Shown piece by piece: positions 1 through 11,800 of a DNA stretch of 64,000 nt. Origin of the DNA: Anadara kagoshimensis (lineage: Eukaryota > Mollusca > Bivalvia > Arcoida > Arcidae); the NCBI GenBank assembly GCA_021292105.1, contig CM037864.1:39060486-39124485 (forward strand). Direction: 5' to 3'. Positions within the stretch are counted from its first letter, which is position 1. The number at the start of each line of letters is the position of its first letter. The notes under the pieces are model-generated. The model saw only the letters and a list, made by a program, of their open reading frames with translations. It was not told the DNA's origin and made no database searches. The translations under genes and the position numbers were made by a program.

Positions 1-23
1 ATCAATCAACGGACCAAACATAA

Positions 24-1322
24 TTATAAAGTACAAGCACGTTTCAAATTTCCCTCATTCCGAGCACATAGGTTATTGAAGCCATTCCATTCCATTGGAT
101 CTTCCTCCTGACTTAGAATATTGAGCCATTGTGTGTCCTTTTCTTGAGCAGCTAATAAACTTATTTGCTGATTGTGCAAATCAGAATACCTTTTGCCAAT
201 AGTCTTGGTGGTAGGCACTGCTGGAGCTGGAGGTATAACTTTCTTCGGACCGGTATAATGTATAAGTGGAACAATAGTTTCAGTTTCTTGCTTAGTCTGC
301 TTAATGGTAAGGCGAGGAAAAGTTAGTGAGCCAAACCTAGACTGTACACTGCCGGTTTCAATAATACCAGCTGGATAGACCTGGAACTCTGTAGCCATAG
401 CATGTGTCTCACGGCGACCGTTTGGAGTAGAAACTAGAAGATCGAAATGATCATACCACTCAAAAATAAGTCCTACTGTTCGACTTAAACCCATCAATTT
501 GTGGAATGCTGTAGCATTATTATGTACAGATTTTGCTGCAGATTTTCGAAACCGTAAAACTTCATCATTTGAGGCAATGTATCCATGTTCATGACATGTA
601 AAATAGTATCAATTCACTGATGCCAAACCTATGTTGTAGTTTAATACCAAGTCCAAGTGTAGTTTGGTTTCCATTCGTGGTTATATGTGAAAGAATTGAC
701 TGTCACAATGAGGCTTTATTTGTTTGTCATCCATCACAGGTGTCTGCTCTTTGTGAGCTGGCATTTTTCTGAAGTCGTCATAGCATCGATGATGACACTG
801 AGCTTCAGCAGCTGATAAATCATGGACTCAATGACAGCGGAGGGCAACTTCCCTGCTCCAAGTGTCAGCAAGATCTGCACAATATCGAAGTACAATGTCT
901 TTTAAAGGTGTTGTATCTTCGATACCTATTCGCTCACAGTGTATTACTCTGTCCCATCTATCAGGATGCTTTGGATCTTTTGGTTTGCACATTTCAGCAC
1001 AAAACAAACACTGGTTTTTGAAATTAATATCAATTACTTGTGACCGTCTCACTCTTACCGCCGGGACTTCATAAATTTCACCTTCTTTTCGTTTTTTTCG
1101 CCAAGTGTTTCCTAATATGGTCTTTTGAAGTGAAATTACAGTAAAAAGTTTTATGAATGTCCACTGCAGCTTGTTCTCCTTGAGATGTCAAAACAGGTTG
1201 TATTTGTATACAGATTTCATCATCATGGCGTTCACACTCATGGATTTTTTCACAGCTTGAACTTTGACCGTTTGTACTGGACCAGGTTTACTGCAGGTTG
1301 AAATAATACACTTACCATCCAT
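24..1322 (-). pseudogene. Decayed copy of a multicopy invertebrate gene family
   Basis: Read on the minus strand, a protein can be followed in pieces from an ATG at 1322 to a stop near 24. The N-terminal part has Cys pairs (KCIISTCSKPG). The middle has a Cys-rich stretch (CLFCAEMC, KDPKHPDRW) followed by AAEAQCHHRCYDDF. The C-terminal part carries NGRRETHAMATEF in an open frame at 24-497 that extends upstream to about 600. I recall such proteins as high-copy 'uncharacterized' genes in many invertebrate genomes, possibly mobile-element linked; I cannot name the family and could not search. It is broken: a one-base shift near 1245 (in an A-run), a further frame change near 1080-1110, an in-frame TGA at 828-830 inside continuing similarity, and a stop near 683. 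The flanking parts still align in order, so it is one decayed locus, not several genes. Confidence 0.6.
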
Positions 1323-2818
1323 GTCCGTTATTTTTTAAAGCCTGGAAATAAATAAAATGCATTTATATTAATGATTAAGTTACACAGCATTAAATGTGAT
1401 AAACTGAGTTACATCTAATACCAGTTCACTCTAATAAAATACAAAATCCTGAACATTACGTCTTCCTTTGTCCGGCTAAAATGGTCAAACAATCTTTAAA
1501 TGGCCACAAATGTTAAAATCAACATCAGAAATGAGTTCCTCGTCCCTGAAAACATATAAAAGTATATATTACTGGCTGTTGTAGAACAATTCTTACAAAT
1601 GTGAGATTTACAAGATGGCCTCAGGCAGCCATCTTGGATTTATGCAAATTATGCAATTTGCCCAATGTTGCCTGCAGGGCAACTAATCTAATTTTACTCT
1701 AGGAACCCTAAGTAATACGAAACGGGAATAAAACTTCATAGGAAAAAACCTTTCTAGGTTAAAGTATTGAACCTATGGGAGCGTCAACTCGACTAATATA
1801 CCTGCTTCTCCTGCTTATGGTGTATTAAATTTGTTTTACAATTAATACGGAAAATGTCCCGTCTATAGGTAACACGTATGACGTCATAGAAAAATTGCAT
1901 AGACCATACGTCCAATTCATTTGACGCATCGCGTGCACCACTTTTCTCAAGGTCATTGAAGCGGTCAAATCGACAGGAAGTGAGCTCCATATGGGGGGGG
2001 GGGGGGGGAATCTCGCTCGTCTCGTACATCAGAAGAAATGGAAGCAAAAAAAAACAACAAAAAAACCCGATTATCGTGAAAATAATGCAATGAAACTAGT
2101 TATAACATAAATAGGTTGATCAAATACCAAATATTTACGTTCCTTTCGCCATTCTTGCTAATCTCCAAGTGTAGCGTTTCGAGATTCGCGTTGACGTTAT
2201 TTCTTTTGATTAGGTCAAAGTTTAATTCAGATCGATAACCACTGTAAGCCAATCAGCGATCGGTATTCCCACGTGCATTAATCATGATCAAAAAGTATAC
2301 AATGCGGGAAGATACAAAATTTGCCGATTTCAAGTTAGATAAATTGATAAGTTAACCATAGTTACCTGACACAAAACTGTTACGAGGTTAGCATAACCAC
2401 AGTATATGACTTCTACGGTTACTCTTTTTCACATATTATTACTTAATTAAATAGAAATTTTGAGTGCTATTGAGGATGAAGAACACCAGGCTACCATTAT
2501 ATGAAGACTTCACATAAAGATTAAGTATTTTTATGAGCCAAAAACGTGCTAAAATTTTAGAGTTAAGGAAATATGTACTACGTAAACTGTACATAATTGA
2601 TAACTTTATTAAGAGTGGCTTTTAAAATAATTTCATTGTGTAATTGTAATATGTATTCTATTTTTTTAAAGTGGGAAGTAAATAAAATATTGAAATGTAT
2701 TGAGTTTAGTGGCTTAGATCTCTGACCATACATGATGTGTCAAGTTGTCCTGGACCTAAATAGGTTTATACACTCAATGATCTTCAGATATGTCCTTAAA
2801 CTTGCCATTTATCTACAG
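1323..2818. other. Intergenic stretch, no gene seen
   Basis: No coding similarity recognised. It contains a G(16) run at 1993-2008 and a short perfect palindrome around 1612-1637 (CAAGATGGC facing GCCATCTTG). The last few hundred bases should include the promoter of the dehydrogenase gene. Confidence 0.5.
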
Positions 2819-2826
2819 TATAAAAA
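2819..2826 (+). promoter_or_regulatory. Putative TATA box of the HSD17B14-like gene
   Basis: TATAAAAA in a GC-flanked setting (CAG before, GTGG after) lies about 105 bp upstream of a strong splice donor. A start site about 30 bp downstream would fall near 2849. This is inferred from spacing only. Confidence 0.45.
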
Positions 2827-2848
2827 GTGGTGACAAGGTTTACTGCAA

Positions 2849-2923
2849 TTACGCACACATACCAGACATCCACACAAACACACTACTGTGAACAGCAGCA
2901 ACAGCAACAAATAATTAGCACAG
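2849..2923 (+). other. Putative 5' non-coding exon of the HSD17B14-like gene
   Basis: The segment ends in a consensus donor (CAG|GTATGT, GT at 2924-2925). The next good acceptor (ACAACAG) ends at 3409, two bases before the initiator ATG. A 486-bp intron in the 5' UTR is therefore likely. The left boundary is estimated from the TATA-like box, not observed. Confidence 0.45.
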
Positions 2924-2933
2924 GTATGTAACG

Positions 2934-3125
2934 TTGTGTGTGTTGTGTGTGTGTGTGTGTGAGTTTGGACCCCCCTCTCTCTCTCTCTGTAAGGTTATCA
3001 TTTTCTCTCTCTCTCTCTGTGTGGGTGTGTGTGTGTGGTGTGTGAACCCCCCCCTCTCTCTCTATATATCTCATTCTATGTGAGTATGTGTTTGTGTGAC
3101 CTGTCAATTTCAAGGATCTCTGTAT

Positions 3126-3179
<54 letters not shown>

Positions 3180-3215
3180 ATCTGTATGCTCTCTCTCTCC
3201 CCTCTCTTTTTGTCT
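2934..3215. repeat. Compound TG/TC microsatellite in the 5' UTR intron
   Basis: Runs of TG and TC dinucleotides occupy most of the proposed first intron, including an uninterrupted CT tract at 3128-3175 (24 repeats). Open frames on either strand here are low-complexity artefacts. Confidence 0.9.
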
Positions 3216-3411
3216 GTGTGCAACACTGTACATTTATCCTTTCAATTGATCTGGCTCTCCGTATGTGTTTACAGAATATAAATACTATAGATACTTTAAG
3301 ATATAAATAGCTAACTGATGTAGGTCAATATGTATTTATGTGATACTATTATTAAATATCACATGATTCTATTTATTTATCTCGATTACTTGATTAGATC
3401 ATACAACAGCC

Positions 3412-6400
3412 ATGGCAGAACCCGGGCTACGTTATGAAGACAAAGTGACCATTGTGACCGGAGGTTCTAAAGGAATTGGTAAAGGATGCGTGATTGTATT
3501 TGGTGAGAGTCAGTTATGAATACATATATCAAATGCATATTTCATTCCTGGAATTTACGCATGTACCGTACAGACCAGTCGAAAGTTTAACACTAGACTA
3601 ACGAACAAATACCGAATCGACAGTTTTTCTCGGCCCCTCCTTGGCAATTTTTTTGGACAGCTTTTTGGCAGTTGCTAAATGTTTAGGCAGCTTTTGGCAG
3701 TTGCTAAATGATTTGGCAGCTTTTTAACAGTTGCTAAATTTTTTGGCAGTTGCTAAATGATTTGGCAGCTGCTAAATGTTTTGGCAGCTTTTTGGCAGTT
3801 GCTAAATGTTTTGGCAGCTTTTTGGCAGTTGCTAAACGTTTTGACAGCTTTTTGGTAGTTGCTAAATGTTTTGACAGCTTTTTGGCAGTTGCTAAATGTT
3901 TTGGCAGCTTTTTGGCAGTTGCTAAACGTTTTGACAGCTTTTTGGCAGTTGCTAAATGTTTTGACAGCTTTTTGGCAGTTGCTAAATGTCCTGGCAGCTT
4001 TTTATCACTAGCTATCCTTATCTCTACCACTCGACAGGCGACCTTTGTTTCCCTTTGTTTAGATCAGTGTTAAACTTTCGACAGGTCTGTGCTTTCAGCT
4101 GCATATTTACACATAATACAGTACAGACGTGTGAAAAGTTTAACACTTAGCCAACGAATTGGCTCTTTTAACATCAAATCATAATGCATACTAAAATCAG
4201 ATTAGTTTGCAGTTAAAAAACTGCACTGAGTAACATTGTTTATTTTTAAAAGAGATTGATCACTGAAAATATGCCGACGTGAATGAAGTTTTTTGAAATA
4301 ATAATATAAAAATTTTTGACTATGATTTTATCATTCAAAACATTCAAATCTTCAAAAAATAGTATACGACAATGTTTGCCGTTTGTGTCTTGTATAATTA
4401 TGTATAATAACGATAAAGCAATTATTGTCGTTTATCATACTTGTAATATTTATGAATGTTTAACTATCATTATGAGCTGGTCGCCCCAAATACACAGCGT
4501 ATTATTACTTAGATGCAAGTTCTGTTTTTAACATATACCAGTTTTATGTAGTAAGTAAAGCCAGAGCAGCAACGAGAGTATTCGCTGATTCTACTTTTAG
4601 CTGAATTTGTTATAATTTCACATTCGAGCTTTCTCTATGGTATATCTTTTGGTGTACTTGTTATAGTTTGACGCCTCAACTTTCTACTTTGCAGCTTCAG
4701 GTCTTCATATGTTTTTAGGAACAAAAATAATTAAAGTTCAACTTTTTGGTTATTAACGAATTTGAAATGCATATCAAAGAGTTTTGAAATAATAAAACTA
4801 GATATTAGTACTGTGGATCAATTGTTTGTAGACTTTTTAAGTTATAGAACTTGAAAACTACATTGTTGGAAAAGTATTATAGTTCAGATGGCCGCAAGGT
4901 CAAACGTCAACATGGACAGTGTCCTACATATTAACTGGGCAAATGATAACCTTTTCGTACTTTGTATTTGCTACTCAATGTAGATATCTGACCGCGAAAA
5001 TTCATATCAAACATTATTACAGGTTTTGTTCAAGTTGTATTACGAACTCATTATACTAGTGGCATATGCCATTTTTTAATATATTTTTTGTTTGGCTAAA
5101 TACGGTCTATGGTGCATACATATGCCTTTGTAGTTTTTACCGGCTTGGTCTACCAAATATACAACAAAACCGAACCAGGGCCGACATGTTGGTCTTCCAC
5201 TTAGTTTAAACAATATTTTATTTTGATGAAATACATGATACATAATTACAACTAGATACAATGAGGATTCCAGAACAAGAGTGAAACTCTTATATAAACC
5301 AGTCTCCTTCAATATAATATGTTACAATATATAAATCAACATGAAGTTACAATTTTAAATAAATAAACTAATGGTCTTCCACTTGCGGTGGTTGTCAAGT
5401 TTGCAATCAAGTGGTATAAACACATTCGCTAGATTGTTGTACTTTTTGGACCCACTTGGTAAAATTTGCAAGGGTTTAGTTCCATTTATATGTGCGCGAA
5501 AAGAGCGATTTACATGTTACAATTTCAGAGAATTATGATTTTTCTCCGTAGTGTCGTGTGCTACTTTTGATTTTTTAAATGAAATAACGCAATCAATGAA
5601 GCACATGACACTAGTGTCATTTACTATTTTTGAATGTATTTTATGATAAAATTTAAAAAAGGTACATGACACTAGTGTCATGTGCTTCATTGAATGCATT
5701 ATTTCATTAAAAAAATCACACGTAGCACATGGCACTCTGGAGAAAGGAATAATATTTTATTAATGTTTGAGCTGTGTATACCGTAACTAGATGGTTAAAA
5801 TGAAACCAAAAACTCATCCATATAATTAAGATGACTCTAAACGTTGATTTAAGATCCGGAAGTCACTTGAAATTGTAACATGGATCACTCTTTTCGCGCT
5901 CATATACCCTTACTGTTTTCACCGAGCGGGTCTAAAAAGTACAACAATCTAGCGATTGTGCTTGTACCACTTAATTGCAAACTTGACAACCACCGCAAGT
6001 GGAAGACCAACATGTCGACCCTGGTTCGGTTTTGTGGTATATTTAGTAGACCAAGCCGGTAAAAACTACAAGATGGTAGTCCCATTTCTGTGTGTATGCA
6101 TTGTTACGCCACATAGCGGTGTTGCCGCATAAACGCGCCCAACACGTCTATGCGGGGAATTCCAACGCATAAAGAGGTCCGCCACGTTTATGCGGCGGCG
6201 TTCAACGCATAAAGATGTGCTGCTTATATATTTCGACTTTTGCTTTAATAAAAATAATAAAAAATAATAATATAATGATGATCGTGACGATGGTGGTGGT
6301 GCTTTTGTGAGGTGGTAATAATGATGGAGGTGTAAATGCAGGTGATGATAGTAATTGTTTTCTTTATGCGGCGGAATGTAGCCTTTTTGCCGCATAAAAG

Positions 6401-9400
6401 TTTTCTCTTTATGCGTTGAAATTCCCCTCATAGACGTGTTGGAACACGTTTATGCGGCAACACCGCTATGTGGCGTAACAATGCACCATAGACCGTATTT
6501 AGCCAAACAACCAGACATCTATACATTGACTATTGTTTGTTTATTTATTCATTTCGTTTATATGGCACTGTATATTCCATATTTCACATTTGCACAATGT
6601 AACCAACTTAAATTTTGTGAAAATCAATTATTTTTTGCCGACATTGATTCTCATCAATGTCTGAATTATGTATATTTTATTAATATTTTAGTGAAACATG
6701 GAGCAAAAGTAGTGTTCTGTTCCAGAGGAGGTAAGCTTTTGTTAGATGAACATCTCCAATAAAGCCGCTCATGTATGTGTACTTGTAGCTTCAAACACAC
6801 TCCTTTAACTTAAGTTTACATGCCAATAAACAAAATACATGAAACATAATATACAGAAAAATATTGCAAATAAACTAAATATCTATTGCAAATTAACGAA
6901 ATAACCGCGGCGAATAAACAAAATAACTATCGCGAATACCAAAATAGGTATCGCGAATAAACAAAATACATTTCGTAAATTTTGCGATTATACGAAATTA
7001 CTATTGCAATTGTACGAGATAACTATTGCAAAATAATTATATACATGTAGCCTTTTGCCCCTTTTTTAAAACACATGTCAACTTATGGACTTCGTTAATA
7101 CCACATGCCGGTTCTCTGAAAAAATATAGACCAGACGTAAAACGGAACTAGAATTATCTTTTGACTGTCATCGTACATACGGTGTAAATAATGTTTCTAT
7201 AACTTATCTTTCAGAGGCTGAAGGGAAAGCGCTGGAGGAAGAGGTCAACAAACAAGGCCCAGGAGAAGCGTTCTTTGTCAAATGTGATGTTACTAAAGAA
7301 TCGGATATAAAGGTGTGGCTATACATAAAACTTAATAACAGTTTAGACTTGGAAGGGAAATGGACATGGCAAGCTGCAGACTAGACCTAACGACCGCGTT
7401 TGCTTTTCCATTAGTGATTTTATGTCGCAGTAACGCGTTTTTCACTTTTATCGAGGCGATGAGTTCTAGCATCGTGGTGCCCCCGAGAAACCGAATTTAA
7501 AAAAAACTTACAGTCAACACGTCGATAATAATATGAGTTATCAAGAAAATGCCACAATAAAGCACATATATTAAGAAATTGACTTGTGGCAAACGTATAC
7601 TAAAACGAACCACTAATACTAAACAATCTATAGTACATTAATTTAAACAAAGGTTATGTTCTTGCTGTTTATCGTTCATATATATCTGTTTTAGAATGTT
7701 GTTGACAAGACAGTAGAAAAGTATGGTCGAATTGATTGTTTGATAAATAATGCAGGATATCGTAAGTTTTATGATGCTCACATTGATCGATCTCTAGGGA
7801 ATTTGCTCAGGTGAGCTATGCCATGCTCCTTCGTCCGTTGTCCTTTGTCTGTCAAATTTTTATTGTTATACGTGTTCTCCAAAACAAGTAAACCTATGAC
7901 ATAGAAACTTGACATGGATTATCAAAATAGACCATCAAATATAGTATCAGAGCATGATTGGCTACCTATGTGTGCAAAGCAGGTTGTCCTTGCTCTTCAT
8001 TCGAGGCAAGATTGTAATCTCCGGACATTTGACAGGCACGTTCCCTACCTGATGTTAGAGCTATTTCGTAATAGCTGGAAGTTGGTTACCATTGGCCTTC
8101 ATTTTAGACCTTAAATATAAAACAATTAAGCGTCTTATTATAAACCGAAATGTCTATAAGCTTGAAATTCAATAAAGCGCCAGCATGTGAATCCAATGTT
8201 TCCAAGCTGTTTGAAAGTGACAGCTACTTTAAAAAGTAAAAACATGTATCTCCTTACTGTCATGAACCAAAATACAATGGTTTCTAAAACCTTGTATAAA
8301 TCGGCAGGACATGAAACTCTTAAAATTTCACTATTTTACTTTAAGCGCATTACAGACATCTTGAATAAAAGAATCATTTAACCATTGACTTTAATTTCAG
8401 ATCCACCTCGTAAGACCATAGATGAGTTTAGTGCCGACGATTTCAGAAATTTGCTAAATATGAATTTGGTCAACTATTTTCTTTTTTCAAAGGTAAAATG
8501 CAATGTTTGTGAATTGCATTGATATACTAGTAATATAAATAACTAAATAATATGAATTATGAAAAAAATATAAATTCTTAAATTTATAAATAATATAAAT
8601 GACAACATAGTTTGACATGACACAGCGTGCAAAATACAATTCGGTATGCTACTTTGCATTACTTTCTAGTATGTCACAAATGCCTTTTAATAGTGATTAA
8701 ATTATTTTAATTACATATTTTATTTTGAACAGCTGATGGTTGAAACTCTAGTTTTTAATTTGCTGTATTATCAATTTTATTGTTTTGTTCATTTCACAAA
8801 AAGCCAATATACGTTATTTTCTAAAATGTAATAGACGAGGAGATGTATCGATATTTAGACATTAAATAGCAATTCTTTACCACGATGAGTCCCAAAATAT
8901 TCACGCTATTATTTTTATCTTGTTTCTACTGTGAGAGATTTTCGAAATAATCTTGATCATCTATTATACATGTATAGTATCATGCTTAAATATATCGTTG
9001 TGTTTACAGTATGCAATGCCACATCTAAGGAAGACACAGGGTAACATTATCAACGATTCTAGTCTTGTTGCACAAATCGGACAGGAAGGGGCTGTTACCT
9101 ATGTTGCTACAAAGGTAATATTATAATTAACAATGTTGTTTACAATGTAAACACAGCCATATTATTGAAATCGGTACTCGTAGTGAGCTTGAAATAAAAG
9201 ATAGACCGATTCTTCCAGCTTAAAACTCATATTATATATATGGTGTCATATAAACATAAAATAAAAATAATGTGTACAATCAGTATAAAATATATGACAA
9301 CCAGCCTTAAAAGACTTATGAGCTACTCTTTTAACTAGACATAGATACACCTGTTAAATGTAAAGATATCTACATGAATACCAATATTTAGACTTGTACC

Positions 9401-9972
9401 TAAATTATGACATCGAGATGTATTATATAAAACTGTATGACAAATGTAGTATAATTAGATTTTTCTATTGTCGACTTTCTTTTTTTTCTATGCAGCAATA
9501 TATCCTTGGGTATGATGTATTTGTTTCACAATTGATATGCTATGGCAGAGCTTGTTGTTGAACTTTATACAACGAATCACACTGCTTTCAAACAAATTTT
9601 TGAATCAAGATCATTGTAATCCTATAGGCCTTATCAAGGCCCTCGAAAATTTTTATGGCCGTCATCACAATATTGTTTATATGTTTGATGTCTCTGCATT
9701 TAAAATACCTTGGATATATTTCACGTCCCATAGTTTTATGTTCCTTGCTATTGCCAAGTACTTTGTTTTACATTTCTAAATTTCGTTGGTTATGTTGTTT
9801 TGCTTTTTTGCTATCTACAGGGTGGTATAAATGCAATGACCAAGGCTTTAGCTGTAGATGAAGCTAAACACAATGTTAGAGTTAACTCGTAAGTAAAGAC
9901 ATACTTTTTACAGGTCGGCGTTTTTGCACAGAATATAGTACATTATGAGTACATCATAATCAATCAATCAGT

Positions 9973-10007
<35 letters not shown>

Positions 10008-11421
10008 CAAACAAACAAACAAACAGTCAACCAGTCAACCAAGCTATCTTGCCAAACATCACAACACCCATGCCAAAATATGTTTGTTTACTATAATAAC
10101 TTTATTTCTCGTAAACCATTTTTAAAGTATAGAGAATATATGCAACATTTACGTATAAACAAATACGATGAATACGTGGATACAAATTAATGAGCTAACC
10201 AGAAAGACTAAAAAATAACAAAACGAAGAAATAACATTGTATTAAGATATATATTTCAGATGTGTAAAACACTGGTTCCTATGGAAATACTATTTTCTGT
10301 TTACGGCATTTCAAGTTATGCGACAAAGTACTGGATAAAGTTCTGATATGACCCATTAGAAACAAACAGTATTTATGTCATGTGCTGCTTTTTATTTTTT
10401 TTATAACATTTATGTTAATAGAAATCGTTTATAATTTTGTAATTGAGATAGAAAACATTGTTATTGTGTATCCTTGTACATTCAAATATTCAAGATGGTT
10501 ATGAATATGTTTTCACTAACAGCCATGGAAATGTGTAATTTAATTATGTTTCTTTCACAAAGATGTTGTTTTAATATGTTTACGAATTTTGGGGAAATCC
10601 CGAAAGAAAGTTTACTGAATTTTGAGTCTGTTTTGCAGGTTTTCTCCTGGAAATGTATGGACACCATTGTGGGAGGCAGGGGCTAATGAGCTACCTAACC
10701 CAGAGGAAGCTAAAAAAGCAGGAGCTAATTGTCAGGTATAGGGTATTTTTAAGATAGATTGGTTACTGTTCATAACAAAGATCTGTTACTTGTACATGTA
10801 CAATTTGGAACATTTTATAAATGGAATGTTACCAATTAAATTACATATTAGAGAAAGTTTTAAAAACGATATGTAAGACCGCCTCTGATTGATTAAACTG
10901 TAGAAAAAACGGTGCCATTTGTGTTGTACTTATGTATTTGGCAACGCTTCCACCTGAAAAGTTTGTACACTTGGAAAATCAATTGAACATGCATACATTG
11001 TGCATGGAATGGGGATATTTGACTAGGAGGAGGTGTCCTTGGCATTTGTATGAACAAACATTTTCCTCCTTACTGAGCAGACCTTGCCTGACTGACATGA
11101 AGCGCATTCGCCAAAACGTATGCAGGCGATGAACGGATTAAAAACTTTTCCGCCGGACGTCCGCTAATTTTTCGCTATTCGGTATTATGACAGTAACTTA
11201 AGTGTTTTTACCATCCTTTACCTTATAATAACTCTATTACCTTTATTTTGTTTCAGTTGAATGGTCGTTACGGAACCATTGAAGAATGTGGTTTGACCTG
11301 CCTATACTTAGCTGCTGATGCAACATTCTGTACAGGGATAGACATAAACCTCTCAGGTGGTGCTGAGTTAGACTACGGATATAAAAATAAACATGTGGAA
11401 AGGTCGTCTCCATATTCTTGA
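3412..11421 (+). CDS. HSD17B14: Short-chain dehydrogenase, 17-beta-HSD type 14-like
   Basis: Nine coding exons join in frame to 273 aa: 3412-3502, 6692-6730, 7215-7312, 7695-7761, 8401-8492, 9010-9114, 9821-9888, 10639-10735, 11257-11421. All introns are GT-AG. The start has a good Kozak context (GCCATGG). It is a classical SDR: cofactor loop TGGSKGIG (residues 16-23), NNAG (94-97), Asn120, catalytic Ser147, Tyr160 and Lys164 (YVATK), and PGNVWTP (190-196). The [10 protein letters not shown] stretch and the C-terminal FCTGI...GGAELDYGY are close to vertebrate HSD17B14 (270 aa), a cytosolic oxidoreductase acting on steroids and other alcohols. The residue after beta-strand 2, usually Asp in NAD-dependent members, is Ser41-Arg42, suggesting NADP(H). 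Substrate cannot be read from the sequence. Exon 2 is only 39 nt. Family assignment is firm; exact orthology is likely. Confidence 0.9.
3570..4090. mobile_element. TIR element filled with a 30-bp minisatellite
   Basis: A 24-bp near-perfect inverted repeat (ACAGACC.GTCGAAAGTTTA at 3570-3593, its complement at 4067-4090) bounds about 520 bp. Its core, about 3654-4000, is a tandem array of a 30-bp unit built from GGCAG, CTTTTT and TTGCTAAATG. Because 30 is a multiple of three, both strands stay open and read as decapeptide repeats ([10 protein letters not shown] and similar); this is not taken as a gene. A second partial copy of the end (4121-4155) lies just downstream. No clear target duplication was seen. 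Confidence 0.65.
4156..5087. other. Intron sequence without recognised features
   Basis: Part of intron 1 of the dehydrogenase gene, AT-rich. Apart from short chance frames nothing is recognisable. Confidence 0.5.
5203..5371 (-). mobile_element. 169-bp insertion with a 13-bp target duplication
   Basis: TGGTCTTCCACTT occurs at 5190-5202 and again at 5372-5384, while the opposite arm of the host element has it once. The inserted 169 bp read on the minus strand end with AATAAAA about 15 nt before the boundary, as a 5'-truncated retrocopy of an mRNA 3' end would. A long poly(A) is absent, so retroposition is inferred from the duplication length and the signal. Confidence 0.6.
5540..5745. mobile_element. 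Innermost foldback MITE
   Basis: Arms 5549-5622 and 5664-5740 are inverted copies, both containing the palindrome TGACACTAGTGTCA, with ends resembling TTTCTCC and GGAGAAA. The segment lies in the centre of the larger foldback element and can form a long hairpin with a loop of about 40 nt. Confidence 0.6.
6101..6481. mobile_element. 381-bp MITE with TIRs and 4-bp TSD
   Basis: Inverted ends begin TTGTTACGCCACATAGCGG (6101) and end with the complement at 6481; inverted similarity continues for about 120 bp each side. TGCA flanks it at 6097-6100 and 6482-6485. The opposite arm of the host element keeps the uninterrupted site (TGTATGCACCATAG), which fixes the boundaries. The centre is an AT-rich, trinucleotide-like stretch with no coding capacity. 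Confidence 0.8.
6860..7032. repeat. Degenerate minisatellite, unit about 22-26 bp
   Basis: Recurring GCGAATAAACAAAATAACTA-like units (GCGAATAAAC, GCAAATTAACG, GCGAATACC and variants) follow one another between exons 2 and 3 of the dehydrogenase gene. The copies are diverged. Confidence 0.5.
9555..9740 (-). mobile_element. Dispersed repeat family X, partial copy
   Basis: Shares GGCC.TATCAAGGCCCTC, a GTCATCACAATATTG block and TTTCACGTCCCATAGTT with copies at 12690, 13770, 14405, 15785 and 37130. It lies in intron 6 of the dehydrogenase gene and lacks the exon-like end of the family. Strand follows the exon-like reading of fuller copies. Confidence 0.55.
9957..10043. repeat. Tetranucleotide tract (CAAT)n / (CAAA)n
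   Basis: Mostly CAAT repeats, then CAAA, then GTCAAC variants, in intron 7 of the dehydrogenase gene. Confidence 0.9.
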
Positions 11422-11505
11422 TTGTTTAATTTAGGTTGCTGGTTTATTTATGGTTCCATTTATGTTTTATAAAGTAGCACAGACACGTGATACAACAATA
11501 ACTTT

Positions 11506-11511
11506 AATAAA
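11506..11511 (+). terminator. Poly(A) signal of the HSD17B14-like gene
   Basis: The first AATAAA after the stop codon, 85 nt downstream of it. Later AT-rich sequence holds other possible signals, so the true cleavage site is uncertain. Confidence 0.45.
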
Positions 11512-11800
11512 TCATGCCAAAATATGCCATTCATGGTGTCGCAACAATTTGGGTTAATTCCGAAATGGTACATTATATTTTAGGCCACATGTTTGTTTTC
11601 TTCATGCACATTTATGAAAAATCACTCAAATTTCATGTTATATGTTCAAACGTTAAAAACGGTTGGTTTTTTCGTTTGTTTGTTTGTTCTTTTTAGAAAA
11701 TATTACCATACTATCATATGCCTATTCTAGTATTTTGGAAATGCTTTTGTACATATTGGTAAATTTGAAGACTTTTGTTGTAATTGTTAAATGTGAAAAT

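Larger units (their letters stand above)
5088..6510. mobile_element. Outer foldback element with nested insertions
   Basis: The ends are inverted copies (TTGTTTGGCTAAATACGG at 5088, its complement ending at 6510). The arms continue inward: 5088-5202 pairs with 5995-6100 plus 6482-6510, and 5372-5526 pairs with about 5871-6005. Arm-to-arm identity is high but imperfect. Three later insertions interrupt it (5203-5371, about 5540-5745, 6101-6481). It lies in intron 1 of the dehydrogenase gene. No transposase frame and no obvious target duplication were seen. Confidence 0.75.

Noticed and set aside
3734-4073. Open frames of 98 and 107 codons with decapeptide repeats
   Set aside because: Produced by a 30-bp minisatellite inside a TIR element within an intron; both strands are open for the same reason.
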